From Hysterium pulicare CBS 123377 (Eukaryota; Ascomycota; Dothideomycetes; Hysteriales; Hysteriaceae): 64,000 nucleotides of DNA. The notes under the pieces are model-generated. The model had not been told where the DNA came from and ran no database searches. It saw only the letters and a program-made list of their open reading frames with translations. Numbering within the stretch: position 1 is the stretch's first letter; the number at the start of each line of letters is the position of its first letter. Made by a program: the position numbers and the translations under genes. The DNA lies in the NCBI GenBank assembly GCA_000467715.1, contig AJFK01000549.1, forward strand, positions 59,727-123,726. Direction: 5' to 3'. Below, piece by piece: positions 20,839 to 31,631 of the stretch.

Positions 20839-21881
20839 ATGAGCGGCTCTTTCGATTTCAAGACCCTGGGCTTCATTGGCCTGGGGGCGATGGGAAAACC
20901 AATGGTTGTTCATTTGGCAAACAAACTCCCACCAGAATCCCGAATCTATGTTTTCGATGTCGTCTCTTCGGTGGTGGACGAGCTATGTTCTCAATTTCCG
21001 GATCGAGTTCTGAAGGGTTCCAGCGCGAAGGATGTCGCTGAACATACAGTAAGTGCTCCTCACTTTGCTCAACGGCTACTATCAATGATTCAGAGCGAGA
21101 CAAATCTGACTTCTGCAAGGAAACTATAATGACCATGGTACCAGAAGGAGCGCACGTGCGATCTGTATACCTCGATCCCCAAAGCGGCGTTTGCAGCAGC
21201 GACATTTCCGGGAAACTCCTCATTGATTGCTCAACGATAGACACTGCAACGAGTCTCGCGGTGAAGGATCATATTGCGCAAAACTTCCCAACCGCATCAT
21301 TTTACGATGCGCCTGTTAGTGGAGGTGTTGTGGGTGCCGTGAAAGGAACGATTGCTTTCTTTCTCGGCTGTGCCGAGTCGGATCCAAACGTTCTGCGGCT
21401 TACACGCTTGCTCAGTATGATGGGAAAGCAAATCATACCTTGTGGTGGACCATCGTTAGGGCTTGCATCGAAGTTGTCTAATAACTATCTGTCAGGAATC
21501 ATCGCCATTGCTTGCTCGGAAGCGATGGATATGGGCATGCGATCTGGACTGGATCCCAGGGTTCTTGCAAAAGTTTACGCCGCCGGGACAGCACAAAACA
21601 CTATATGCGATCGATTCTGCCCAGTACCAGGAGTGTACCCAGAAGCGCCTTCTTCTAAGGGGTACAAAGAAGGCTTCAAGGTTCAGCTGATGAGGAAAGA
21701 CTTTGCACTAGCGGTAGACATGGCGGAGAGAGTTGGCTCTCAGAACGTGCTTGGAGATGTTGGTTTGCAAACATATGATGGAGCTAGTAAAGATCCTAGA
21801 TGTCGGGATTTGGACTCCCGAGTTGTATATCGGTACCTTGGCGGAAAGGAGGACTGGCAATCTAACCAGAACGGATCCTGA
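20839..21881 (+). CDS. 3-hydroxyisobutyrate-dehydrogenase-like oxidoreductase 2
   Basis: Second beta-hydroxyacid dehydrogenase family member. Exons 20839-21048 and 21120-21881 give 323 aa. Seen: the cofactor loop GFIGLGAMGKPM, TMVPEGAHV after splicing, DAPVSGGVVGAVKGTI, catalytic Lys in LASKLSNNYLSG, and the C-terminal helices. It has the same architecture as the 14557-15675 gene but clearly diverged, and only one intron position is comparable. The ATG at 20839 (MSGSFDFKTLGFIG) was chosen because the cofactor loop then starts at about residue 11, as in the family. Confidence 0.92.
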
Positions 21882-22189
21882 TGTAGAGCGGTAACTCCCA
21901 AGATAGATTCAGACTGTGTATATGCCCCATTCACCAATCATTTCCCATCTTCGTGGTTGGGTGACGAACTGGTGTTGGAGAAGGTGGGGTAGAGGGGCTT
22001 TCTCCAACTCTCCTGACCCACATGGAGGGGTAAGTGTGCCTTTCCATCCGGACCAGCTTCAATTGTAGACGGGTTATTTTCTTTTCAACATCATCAGACT
22101 CCGTCACTGCTCGGAAATACTGACTTTTATCTCTCTACCAAGCCTAATCCTCACTGAAACTCCATCTTCGCTTCGATCTCATCACCACA
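21882..22189. promoter_or_regulatory. Upstream region of single-domain CMD gene
   Basis: It contains GTGGGG at 21984-21989 and CCCACATGGAGGGG at about 22017-22030, variants of the block element. Confidence 0.35.
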
Positions 22190-22636
22190 ATGTCTACCGA
22201 TCCGAAGTTCGATGACCTTCATAAACAGCTCTTCGAAGAAGGGCTTAAGATGCGCCGAAGTGTCGTAGGAAACGAATATGTCGATCGAGCATTGGCTAAC
22301 GGTTCAACCGAATTCTCTCGCGCCGGCCAAGAGCTTGTCACCGAATGGTGCTGGGGTTACGCATGGACTCGACCAGGCCTGGATAAGAAGCAGAGGTCGT
22401 TACTGAACATCGGCATGCTGATGGCCTTGAATCGAGCGCCAGAACTAGCTGTGCACGTCCGAGGGGCAAGGAATAACGGTCTTTCCGAGCTCGAAATTCG
22501 CGAGGCCATCCTACACGCAACGACATACTGCGGAGTCCCAGCGGGGGTGGACGCCATGAAGACGGCGGAGAAAGTACTGAACGAGATGGCCGAGAAGGGA
22601 GAGATGCCCAGAGAGATGGCAAGCAAGACCACATGA
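22190..22636 (+). CDS. 4-carboxymuconolactone decarboxylase-like protein
   Basis: Single exon, 148 aa, the normal length of a one-domain CMD protein. In the beta-ketoadipate pathway this family decarboxylates 4-carboxymuconolactone; many members act on other ring-cleavage products. Seen: [20 protein letters not shown] at the N-terminus (a hallmark of true CMD proteins), [73 protein letters not shown]. This match is closer to genuine PcaC-type enzymes than the two-domain protein at 18349. Confidence 0.92.
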   Translation: MSTDPKFDDLHKQLFEEGLKMRRSVVGNEYVDRALANGSTEFSRAGQELVTEWCWGYAWTRPGLDKKQRSLLNIGMLMALNRAPELAVHVRGARNNGLSELEIREAILHATTYCGVPAGVDAMKTAEKVLNEMAEKGEMPREMASKTT

Positions 22637-23078
22637 AGGACTGCGGAGGATGAACGGGTGCCGTACGCGTCTATTGGCTGAATCTGTGACCAAGCAGCGG
22701 TGATGGAGATTCTACATGTTGATAGGAGCCGCAATCCCTACAAGGCAGAACTCAGACCGTAGCAGAGCAAAAGAATGAAAAAGCGAAGAACTACATATGC
22801 TTGAATCAAGTCGACGTGAAGAAGCTGACTGACAACGCGCGGGATGTGCCCATGGAAGGTCCAAGCTTGCCCGCTAAGACCAAGCCTTACCTGGAGTTTC
22901 ACTAGCCGTCTCCACATGTCCTGGCGTTCTCCTCTCCGCATTCCTCTCCGCATTTCCTTCCTTCTGCCCCAACTTCATGCTCCAATATCACGAAGTCCTT
23001 GAACCTTTCTCCGATTGTTGCACTTCCTGCATGTCCCCAATGTTGTAATAACTACTGCTAAACCGTGCCGAATGCCGA
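22637..23078. promoter_or_regulatory. Upstream region of C2H2 regulator with tandem CTCCGCATT
   Basis: CTCCGCATT occurs twice, at 22934-22942 and 22946-22954, 12 nt apart, within a pyrimidine-rich stretch. Both fit CYCCRCATT. GTCCCC lies at about 23033, near the start codon. This arrangement would allow autoregulation, which is inference. Confidence 0.45.
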
Positions 23079-25774
23079 ATGGAGTCAAGCACTCTGACGG
23101 ACCAGGCTCCGTCGACAGGGAAAAAGCAAAAACGATTCCAATGCAAGCACTGTCAACGGCTATTCGCCCGTCTTGAACACCTACAGCGACATGAAAGGAT
23201 TCATACTCAGGAGAAACCGTTCCATTGCGCTTTGTGCAACTACTCCTTCACCCGTAGGTAATGAAACACCCAGCCCTCATTCTATAGGCCACTGAACTTT
23301 CGCTAAATCTGATAGCGATCTACTCGTTCGGCACGAGAGGTTAACTCATCATAAAGATAACGGCCAAAGGATTCATTCTAGTCCTAGTGATGCGCAAGAA
23401 TCTGCAGACTCGAGACCGATCAAACGAGTGCGCCACAGCATAGATGAGGGACCTGGAGGTCCTGCTGTATCCGCTGTATTGTTATCACCCACAGCAAACT
23501 TCAATGCTGATTTCCGGAGTTCTTCGGTTCCCAACCCTCCCAGCTCCACAGTTTCCTTGAGTATTCCACAGAATGATGAGTTCTCGCTTGCCGCACTCTC
23601 CATGGCAGCGGAATATCAAGCTTTGCAAGGGACTATGACCAACGGTGGAAGCCAACATCACGAGCAGCCAATGGGGATTGTAGTAAATCAAGATGAACAT
23701 ATGGTACCCACAGCTGCCACTGTACCCTCGGCTCCAGATCAACTCCAGGGACCTAGTTTTGGCGACACGCTTGATAGCCTTGCTGTCTTCCTTGATAACG
23801 AGCCACTGTCTTCATATCATTTTCCATCTTTTATCAATACTGAACAACCTATGCCATTCTTCTCCCCCGAGTCTCTAAGCTACAACAATGATTTCCTTCC
23901 GCACTCAGACACGCCAGGGGCGGCAACGGTCGGTCCAGGCCACTGCCATGGCCAATCGCATGCCGAAGACCCTAACTCCTTTTCTCGTTTCGGATCAAGG
24001 CTTCCATCTCTCCAACCTGAAGAATCTCCATCTTTCCAGGCTTCTGAGCGCCGTCCCATGTCTGACGTCTCCTACGACGATAGACAAAGGATCATGGCGC
24101 AGCTGAATGACTTCGCTCCTGTACTTCCAACAGATTTCCGGCTTCCCTCGAAGTTGGCATTATCACGATACATTACTGCATACATCAATGGCTTTCATGA
24201 ACATATGCCCTTTTTGCATCTTCCAACAATGTCAATTGAGAGCTGTTCAATTGAGCTCATTCTCGCTATAGCTGCGGTTGGAGCTCAATACACATTCGAA
24301 GGAGAGAAGGGGGTAGAGCTCTTCAACGCAAGCCGAGCGGTAGCGACTTATCGTATACGGAAGAGAGATGCTAGGCTGGTTGAGTTTCACCGACGAGCAG
24401 AATCAGAAGCTTCGTCCGCTTCTCGGGATATCGAAGGATCTTCGACCACTAGAAGTCCCCCAAGAACTTGCTCAACATCCGGTCCCCTCGGATTACCATC
24501 GGAGGCTGCTTCCCTCCAAGTGGACCTTATGCAGACTGCGCAAGCTTTATTTTTGCTCATGGCCCTGTCAACATGGGCTAAGCATAAAGAGATTCTCCGA
24601 GAAGCACTTGCGATTCAAAGTATATTGGCCACATTGATAAGGGATGATGGTCTCTCGCACGACCCCGTCCATGAAGGCATATCTTGGGAGGACTGGATCA
24701 AATTCGAGACAACAAAGAGGACAAAGTTCCTCGTTTTTGCTTTCTTTAATCTGCACTGCATTGTCTACAACATTCCTCCACTTATTCTCACATCCGAAAT
24801 CAAGTTGACGATGCCTTGTAGTGCAGCAGAGTTTAAGGCGCCCAGTGCCAATGCTTGGAGAGAGGTAAGACGAAGAGGAGCACCCGAAATCGGATTCCAG
24901 GAAGCTTTACAGCGGCTGTTTTCAAGAGGCGGTCGAGATATCGCCGAGTTCAATTCTAGCCTGGGCAATTATGTCTTAATCCACGCACTAATACAACAAA
25001 TTTTCTTTGTGCGTCAGGTCGCCAAATGTCGCTTCGACGGCTCAGGAGACTTGACCGCAGAGGATCACTCGAGGCTAGAACATGCGTTAAGGAATTGGCA
25101 GCTTGGATGGAAGAGTAATCCTGAAAGTTCCTTGGATCCAATGGATCCAAACGGGCCTGTTGCATTCAATTCAACTGCTTTGCTTCGCCTGGCTTGGATT
25201 CGGCTCAATGTTGACACGGCTGGCCGCGCATTGGACACAAGAGATCCGGTACAAATTGCGAACGCGATTCGCGAGGCACCCGCCATCAAACGCAACCAGA
25301 AATTGATCCGACCGGCATTGCATGCTGCTCACGCATTGAGCATCCCTGTCAAGATTGGTGAGTCGTTAATTCGGTTTGGCGAGTGCAAAAGTAAATAGCT
25401 CACATCTAGTTGCAGGTATCCGTTTGGTAGCTAGGACGCAAGGCTTTGTATGGTCCATTCAACACTCGCTCTGTACACTTGAATGTGCATATCTTCTGAG
25501 TAAATGGCTCGAAGCTCTTTCAGTACCGAATCCTGAACCTCCGATAACGGAAGATGAGCGAAGAATCATCACCATTGTAAAGACTTTGATGGATGAGACT
25601 GAGTTTGCAGTACCGCCTGAGGTTCCCTTGGACTCCCCCGCATATACCAAATACCTTTCAGCCGGTGTGCTCAGAGTCTGGGCTACTATCTTCAAAGGGG
25701 GCCAAACCTGGGCGATTGTGGATGTCATTGGCAGTTCACTGAATCTGTATGCGGATATGCTCGAAGCTGGATGA
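23079..25774 (+). CDS. Two-finger C2H2 transcription factor with fungal_trans domain
   Basis: Nuclear regulator. Exons 23079-23257, 23316-25357 and 25416-25774 give 859 aa. Finger 1 (residues about 21-41) reads CKHCQRLFARLEHLQRHERIH. Finger 2 is completed by splicing: FTR|SDLLVRHERLTHH. The linker HTQEKP is close to the canonical TGEKP. Recognition residues are R-E-H-R (finger 1) and R-D-L-R (finger 2); CreA/Mig1 has R-E-H-R and R-D-E-R (family knowledge), predicting a G-N-G-G-G-G-like site. A Ser/Pro-rich middle is followed by a fungal_trans domain from about residue 240 (LSRYITAYINGFHEHMPFLH). It sits centrally in the second metabolic block whose promoters are rich in GYGGRG, so it is the best candidate pathway regulator. 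Confidence 0.92.
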
Positions 25775-25848
25775 TACTCATTTTGGTTAAAATAGTGCAA
25801 TTTATTTCACCGGTTGAAACACCACGCGCGCCTCGGCCTACGGCCTGC

Positions 25849-26985
25849 CTAGGGTTTTTCGAGAGACATATCGATCACCAGCTTTCCTCCATCTCCCTTG
25901 TGGTATTCTTCTACGAGTTCGTTCAACCCAGACAATGGAAACGATCTTGAAATTGCTCGGACCTGATTTTGGGCCGCAAATTCCAGCATCTCTCTCAGAT
26001 TCTTATTGCTACCTACCAGACTGCCGATGATGGAGATATCGCGGAAGACAACATCGCGAGCGGAAATGTGGAATCCTTGATCCGGAAAGGACACCACGAC
26101 ACATTTACCGTGTGTCTTCAGCAACAACATTCCATAATCGAAAGCCTTCTGGCTCTCCGGCAGGATGATCACAGCATCAACACCCATCTCGCCTTTGTCT
26201 TTCTTGTCATCTTCGGAACCAAGTTGTTGAACAATATCCTCCGCTTTCTCGGTTTTTGCATCCACAATCCTAGCTCCGGTATTCAAGCGGCGTGCCAGCT
26301 GCAGAGGACCTTCCGCAACATCAACGCCCAGTACACGCAAACCCATTTTCGTGGCGAATTGCAGACCAAGATGGCCAAGACCACCGCCACAGCCCATTAT
26401 TCCCACTCGCTGACCCGGCTGCAGTTGACACCTCTTGATAGCTGCATATATGGTGATGCCTGCACACATAAGCGGGGCTGTCTCCACCGCGGTCATGGAG
26501 TCTGGTATTGGAGCCAATTGCCTAGCATCAACCACGGCATACTCGGAAAACCCACCATTATGGCTGATACCATTGTTTTCGGCGTGTGCACAGTATACCG
26601 AGTAACCTGACGGATCAGAGCTGACGGGGTCGTTCGATCCTTTGCATTCGAAACATGTCCCGCATGGATGGAAGGCGCGTCCTGGTACTCCAACTCTGTC
26701 ACCAACTTTGAAGGCGCTGGCTGGTGAACTTGGTGATTGATGATGCGATACGATGGTCCCAGCAAATTCGTGGCAACCGATGTGCGGGAAAGATTTGGGT
26801 AAGCCGGGCATCTGTCCATCGGCGAGGACTGCATCCGTGTGGCAGTACGATGCAGCATCAACTTTGATCAGCAAGTCGTGAGGAGATGTGAGCCCCGGTA
26901 ATGAAACTGAACGAAGAGCATAAGGTTTCTTGAAAGCATCTAAGAATTGAGCACGCATGGTTTTGGGTATTTGGTGGATTGCCAT
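25849..26985 (-). CDS. Zinc-dependent alcohol dehydrogenase (MDR family)
   Basis: Single exon, 378 aa from the ATG giving MAIHQIPKTMRAQ. Oxidises a primary alcohol to an aldehyde or the reverse, with NAD(P) and zinc. Seen: catalytic Cys-His (SYCHTDAVLADG), GCHEFAGTIVS, GDRVGVPG, structural-zinc Cys set (HPCGTCFECKG ... VYCAHA), Rossmann loop GIMGCGGGLGHLGLQ, then VVSFPDQGFHISARDVVFRDISIIGSLVGS. Another 59 codons upstream (to 27162) are open in frame but look like promoter rather than protein. It is divergent from lactonase 2. It plausibly feeds the aldehyde dehydrogenase at 28944. Confidence 0.92.
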   Translation of the reverse strand: MAIHQIPKTMRAQFLDAFKKPYALRSVSLPGLTSPHDLLIKVDAASYCHTDAVLADGQMPGLPKSFPHIGCHEFAGTIVSHHQSPSSPASAFKVGDRVGVPGRAFHPCGTCFECKGSNDPVSSDPSGYSVYCAHAENNGISHNGGFSEYAVVDARQLAPIPDSMTAVETAPLMCAGITIYAAIKRCQLQPGQRVGIMGCGGGLGHLGLQFATKMGLRVLGVDVAEGPLQLARRLNTGARIVDAKTEKAEDIVQQLGSEDDKKDKGEMGVDAVIILPESQKAFDYGMLLLKTHGKCVVVSFPDQGFHISARDVVFRDISIIGSLVGSNKNLREMLEFAAQNQVRAISRSFPLSGLNELVEEYHKGDGGKLVIDMSLEKP

Positions 26986-27297
26986 AGTGTTGATGTTAAG
27001 AGAGCTTGACGCGAAGTTGAATTTGGCATCAATAACCCAGACAGCTGCTTGTTCGCATACGTCAATTCCTATCTGCACGACCACTTGTAGGAGACCATCT
27101 CGAAAGACATTCACATTATTGTCGATCCACACGAACCCCGCTGCGGGGTACCCTAGAAGCAAAGGTGGGGCTGCCCTTTTCCAGCTTTCTCCAAGCTCTT
27201 CTCCAACAAATCAATCTTACCGTCCACTACCATCAATCACGACGAAACAATAGTATCAATTCACCCTCCAGGTGCACTGCATCAACCAATTCTCAAA
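26986..27297. promoter_or_regulatory. Divergent promoter ADH/lactonase-2 with perfect CCCCGC-T-GCGGGG
   Basis: A perfect 13-bp inverted repeat, CCCCGCTGCGGGG, lies at 27136-27148. It consists of two inverted GCGGGG sites one base apart. A GTGGGG follows at about 27161-27166 and TTCTCCAA-type repeats at 27184-27205. Confidence 0.55.
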
Positions 27298-28308
27298 ATG
27301 TCCACTGATGAAACCATCATTCTCCCATCATCATCGCCAAACCAAGCCTACGTGACCATCTCTGCCCTCGAAGCCGGGCATCTCACTCTCCCCGAGTACC
27401 TCTTCGTGACGGATGCAGACCCCAACAAACGCACCACCGTACCATCCCTCTCATTCCTAATACAACACCCATCACAACCTCCCTCCCGAAGCTCAAAAAC
27501 AACTAATCTTGTCTTCGACCTTGGCCTCAAGCGCGATTTCAAAGGCTACAGAGACGCACAACAACACCACATTTCGCAGCGCCAACCAACAACCATCTCT
27601 CCCGACGCGCGCGAGAGCCTCCTTAAGGGCGGCCTAGATCCCAAAGCCATAGACTACATCATCCTTAGCCACGTGCACTGGGACCATGTCGGCACATCCT
27701 CGGACTTCCCGACCGCTGAATTTGTAGTTGGTAGCGGAACTTTGCATCTCCTCGCAAACGGAGGCGGGCCCCTATATCCCGCTGAAATCTTCACAGCAGA
27801 CGAACTGCCTCAATCGCAGACGAAAGAACTACCCCCTGTGCCCTCTAGGCCTAGCGACGGGACTCGTGCGGCGAAACCCGAGTCTCAGACTAAGCACAAG
27901 TGGAAAGAGATGGCGCCTTTCCCGGCTGTGGTTGATTTCTTCGGGGATGGCAGTTTGTTCGTCATAGATAGTCCAGGACACTTACCCGGGCACGTGAATC
28001 TGCTCGCGAGGACAGGGCCCAGGAAATGGGTTTATCTAGGCGGGGACTGTTGCCATGATGTAAGGATCTTGAAGGGGGAGAAGGGGATTGCCATGTATGA
28101 CGATGGGAGGGGTGGGCTGAGAAGCGTGCACGTTGATACTGGGGAAGCGAAAGATACGATTGGACGGATTGGGAGGCTGTTGAGGAAGGGGAGGGTGGTT
28201 GAGAGTGAGGGTAGTGGGGAGGTTGAGGCTGAGGTGGAGGTTGTTGTTGCGCATGATAAGGGGTGGAGAGAGTCGAATGCGGAGAGGTTTTGGCCGGGGC
28301 GGTTGTGA
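27298..28308 (+). CDS. Metallo-beta-lactamase-fold hydrolase 2 (lactonase-like)
   Basis: Intronless, 336 aa. Same order of motifs as the 19415-20444 protein: ISALEAGHLTLPEY, TVPSLSFLIQH, LVFDLGLKRDF, LSHVHWDHVG (HxHxDH zinc motif), DSPGHLPGHVNLLAR, VYLGGDCCHDVRILKGEKG, and a C-terminal AHDKGW. It is longer because of an inserted Pro/Ser/Lys segment (about residues 170-200) and a Glu/Val-rich stretch near the end. The two genes are paralogues; one either gained or lost the intron in the metal motif. The likely role is ring opening of a lactone, with substrate unknown. In Fusarium a related-fold enzyme opens benzoxazolinone (family knowledge, not evidence for this gene). Confidence 0.9.
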   Translation: MSTDETIILPSSSPNQAYVTISALEAGHLTLPEYLFVTDADPNKRTTVPSLSFLIQHPSQPPSRSSKTTNLVFDLGLKRDFKGYRDAQQHHISQRQPTTISPDARESLLKGGLDPKAIDYIILSHVHWDHVGTSSDFPTAEFVVGSGTLHLLANGGGPLYPAEIFTADELPQSQTKELPPVPSRPSDGTRAAKPESQTKHKWKEMAPFPAVVDFFGDGSLFVIDSPGHLPGHVNLLARTGPRKWVYLGGDCCHDVRILKGEKGIAMYDDGRGGLRSVHVDTGEAKDTIGRIGRLLRKGRVVESEGSGEVEAEVEVVVAHDKGWRESNAERFWPGRL

Positions 28309-28943
28309 AGTGTAGAATTAGCCGTGTGTATAGCAGAAAAGAGTATAGATTTGATGTTTTGAGAATGATCATTCAGCGTGTCAAGACCAAACAAGAAAGA
28401 AAACATGTTCCAGACTATCCGCTTCGTCAAGCGCTATCATTTACTACGGGAAATGTTGGCAGACAACGCTTACAGGAAGATGGTTACTTACTGCAGTGAG
28501 CCGACAAGAAGCAGAGTCTCAAGCCAGCTTCTCTTCTGAGGGATTCTACTTCGACTATGAAAGAGAGATGAAAAGATATTCATCATTCTTTCAGGTGCCG
28601 TCGCACTGTGCAAGCTTCGACTGAAGCAGAAGATACCGCTACCATGACGATGCATCTGCACTCCAAGACCCATGAGCCGCTAGTGGCCGAAAATAGTTAG
28701 CAAAAGCGGGGCCAGCTCCCTGTCAAACCGAGGCATGGCAGGTCACGAAAGTCGAGCCGTGAATGTTGCGAGTGCTCAGAGAAAGACCTTGCTCCATCGT
28801 TCTTGTTACTATTTGTCCTTTCTACTAATACCCACAGCTCCTCGCCAGCCTCATATACGACTGACATCTCCCAGCTCATTCGTCCTTCCGTCGGGAGGAC
28901 CATCAAGAACTCTGAAACTCCAGAGCTTCCCAGAACTTCAATC
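28309..28943. other. Intergenic, ALDH promoter side
   Basis: 635 nt without a supported gene. A GCGGGG occurs near 28706. Long minus-strand frames at the left end are shadows of the lactonase gene. Confidence 0.4.
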
Positions 28944-30781
28944 ATGGCGGGAATACCTCCTTTCGAGCATACACCCATCGATGAGATTCCTGAAGTCGTC
29001 AATGGTTTACGCAAAACATTCCTCTCGCATAAGACGAGGCCATTGGAATACCGTCTTCTTCAGTTAAGAAAGCTGTATTGGGGGTAAGCTATTAAGAAAT
29101 CCTCACTCTACGTTTCGATTGCAAACCCTTTTCTCTTCTGGTCGACGTTGCTGACATTTCCGTGCCTTTCAGATTGAAAGACAATACAGAACTCATCCTA
29201 GAAGCATGCAAGAAAGATATCGGAAAGTCTAGCTTTGAGACCTACCTGACCGAAGTCGGATGGTGCATGAACGATATTGTATTTATGTCCCAAAACCTCG
29301 CCCGCTTTGCGAAAGATGAGAAGCCAGATGATATCGCCCTTACAAACAAGTTCTTTGGGCCTAGGATTCGAAAGGACCCATTGGGTACTGCCCTCATCAT
29401 TGGGTATGACTATAGCTGCCCTTTGTTCAATCGAGATTCATGCTGATCTGAGTTTCTAAATTCTAGAGCCTATAACTTTCCGATTCAGCTGTCCCTCGGT
29501 CCTCTCATCGGTGCCATATCCGCCGGCTGCACTGCCATTCTTAAGCCCTCCGAATCAGCGCCTCATGCGGCCGCCGTTATGCAAAAGATTATTGCAGAAT
29601 CCCTCGACCCGTCCTCCTACACCGTCATACAGGGCGCTATTCCAGAGACATCTTGCCTGCTAGATCAGAAATGGGACAAGATCTTTTATACGGGATCAGC
29701 GAGCGTTGGAACAATCATCGCGAAGAAGGCCGCAGAGACTTTGACACCGGTGACATTGGAGCTTGGAGGCAAAAATCCAGCGATTATCACGAAACATGCG
29801 GATGCAAAACTTGCTTCGAGGAGATTACTCTGGGCGAAGGTGCTGAATGCTGGACAGGTTTGCGTGTCACAGAATTACACCCTTATTGATAAGGAGATCG
29901 TGCCGGCATTTATTCAAGGCTTGGAAGCTGCGTTGCAAGAATTCTACCCTCAGGGCGCACGCAGTTCGCCAGACTATGGTAGAATTATCAATCAGAAGCA
30001 GTTTGCTAGGTTGAAAAAGATGCTGGACGAGAGCAAGGGAAAGATCCTGCTGGGCGGCACAATGGACGAGCAAGACCTATTCCTTGAGCCAACTGTGGTG
30101 CAAATCGATAGCTTGGAGGACAGCCTAATCATGGATGAGAGTTTCGGCCCTCTAATCCCCATTCTCCCTGTCACGGATTTGGATGAGGCAATCAAGATCG
30201 CGAACGAAATACACGATACACCTCTAGGAATCTATCCTTTTGGCAACAAAGCAGAGATGGAGAAAGGTATCATACCATTTCCCCAAATCCCATCTACATC
30301 CCGACGTTATTAACACCTCATAGTCCTTTCCCAAACCCGCTCCGGCGGTGCCTCCCTAAATGACGGCTTTTTCCACGCCTCGATCCCCACTCTCTCTTTT
30401 GGCGGCGTCGGCTCCTCCGGCCAGGGTGCCTATCGTGGCCGCGCTTCCTTCGATGTCTTTACGCACCGTCGCTCTGTCACCACGACGCCTGCATGGATCG
30501 AGGGTATGCTAGATATTAGATATCCACCTTACACGGCGAAGAAGCAGAAGAAGTTCATGGGTATGAATGAATTGAAGCCGGATTTTGATCGTGAGGGGAG
30601 GATTATAGGGTGGAGTGCTTGGTTGAAAGGTTTTCTTGGAGGCAAAGGAGGATTGGGACTTGCGGCTGTGATTAGTAAGTGACTTTGATCGTAGATTTGC
30701 GAGAGTGTGATATGGTTGGCTGACTTGTTGGTAGTTGCGGTTGGGGTGAGGCTGTATCTCCAGCGTAGGGCCAAGCTTTGA
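28944..30781 (+). CDS. Fatty-aldehyde-type aldehyde dehydrogenase with C-terminal membrane anchor
   Basis: Oxidises aldehydes to acids with NAD(P) (ALDH3/FALDH-like). Exons 28944-29083, 29173-29403, 29467-30266, 30324-30674 and 30735-30781 give 522 aa. Seen: YNFPIQLSLGPLIGAISAGCTAILKPSE, YTGSASVGTIIAKKAA, the general base Glu in TLELGGKNPAI, the catalytic Cys in LNAGQVCVSQNY, ESFGPLIPI, and GGVGSSGQGAYRG. The last two exons add a hydrophobic stretch (GLGLAAVIIAVGVRLYL) followed by QRRAKL, as in ER- or peroxisome-anchored fatty aldehyde dehydrogenases. It likely takes the product of the neighbouring alcohol dehydrogenase. Confidence 0.93.
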
Positions 30782-31631
30782 AGGCGTGGGTTGAGATGTT
30801 GATGGGATGGTAGGATTGACAAGATAGGATTAGGTAGAATAGCTGCGATACCCTCTTCTTTTGTTTTCATACTTCAGGGCATTTGAATAATCTTTCGACG
30901 GGCCTAAGGACTTTGTGGATGCCAAAAGGTATTTGTTTGAGGCTTATTACTCTCCTTTTTTGGCCTTTGTATATGTCTACGAAAACATATTCTGGATTAT
31001 TAATGAGGATGATATTCTTACAAAGTAGATTTCAATACTGATATCCTGGAAGAAATGCTTCATCTATTGTCGCGTGATCTAGCTTGCTCCATATCTGAAG
31101 ATAAGAATAGGGCATGGATTACGGCTGGCAGGATATGCCATCCGATCCAAGAGATTCCCAAATGTCATGCGTGAAGGGCATGTCTGTTGAGCTTTGCTTT
31201 GTCAAACGACACGAAGGCTGTAGTCGTTTCCGCGAAGCTTGGAGAAATCCTTCTGAAACACCGCAACGATTGCTTCAAGTTCTTGTCTCCATACACCGTG
31301 TTTTCACGATCCTTTGGGGTAGTGGAAAACGTGGAGGTTGTTTTGGTGTTGGTCGTAGCTTGTCCATTCTAAGACATCTTTGAAAAGAATGAAGTTGTAT
31401 AGTTGACCCACGTTCAGCAAACACGAAGCCTTTGTATAGTGAGACATTGTGCGAAGATTCTAGGCATCGAAGCAGCCTCTAACTTGTGGGATATAAGAGA
31501 AGTAGGATTGGAGTTTTGAAGCAAGATAATGAACTGGCTCACAATCAGTCTTCTACTCTTCACCCAAAACCACCGCAACAACATCCTCACTTTCAATCCA
31601 ACACCCCACCGAACCCCCCCTCGCCACCAAA
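30782..31631. other. Intergenic, no gene supported
   Basis: 850 nt with only short frames lacking domain similarity or convincing splice sites. It probably contains the ALDH 3' UTR and the promoter of the next gene. Confidence 0.5.

Noticed and set aside
26986-27162. 59-codon in-frame N-terminal extension of the alcohol dehydrogenase
   Set aside because: The family begins near the chosen Met; the extension overlaps the divergent promoter containing the inverted GCGGGG site.
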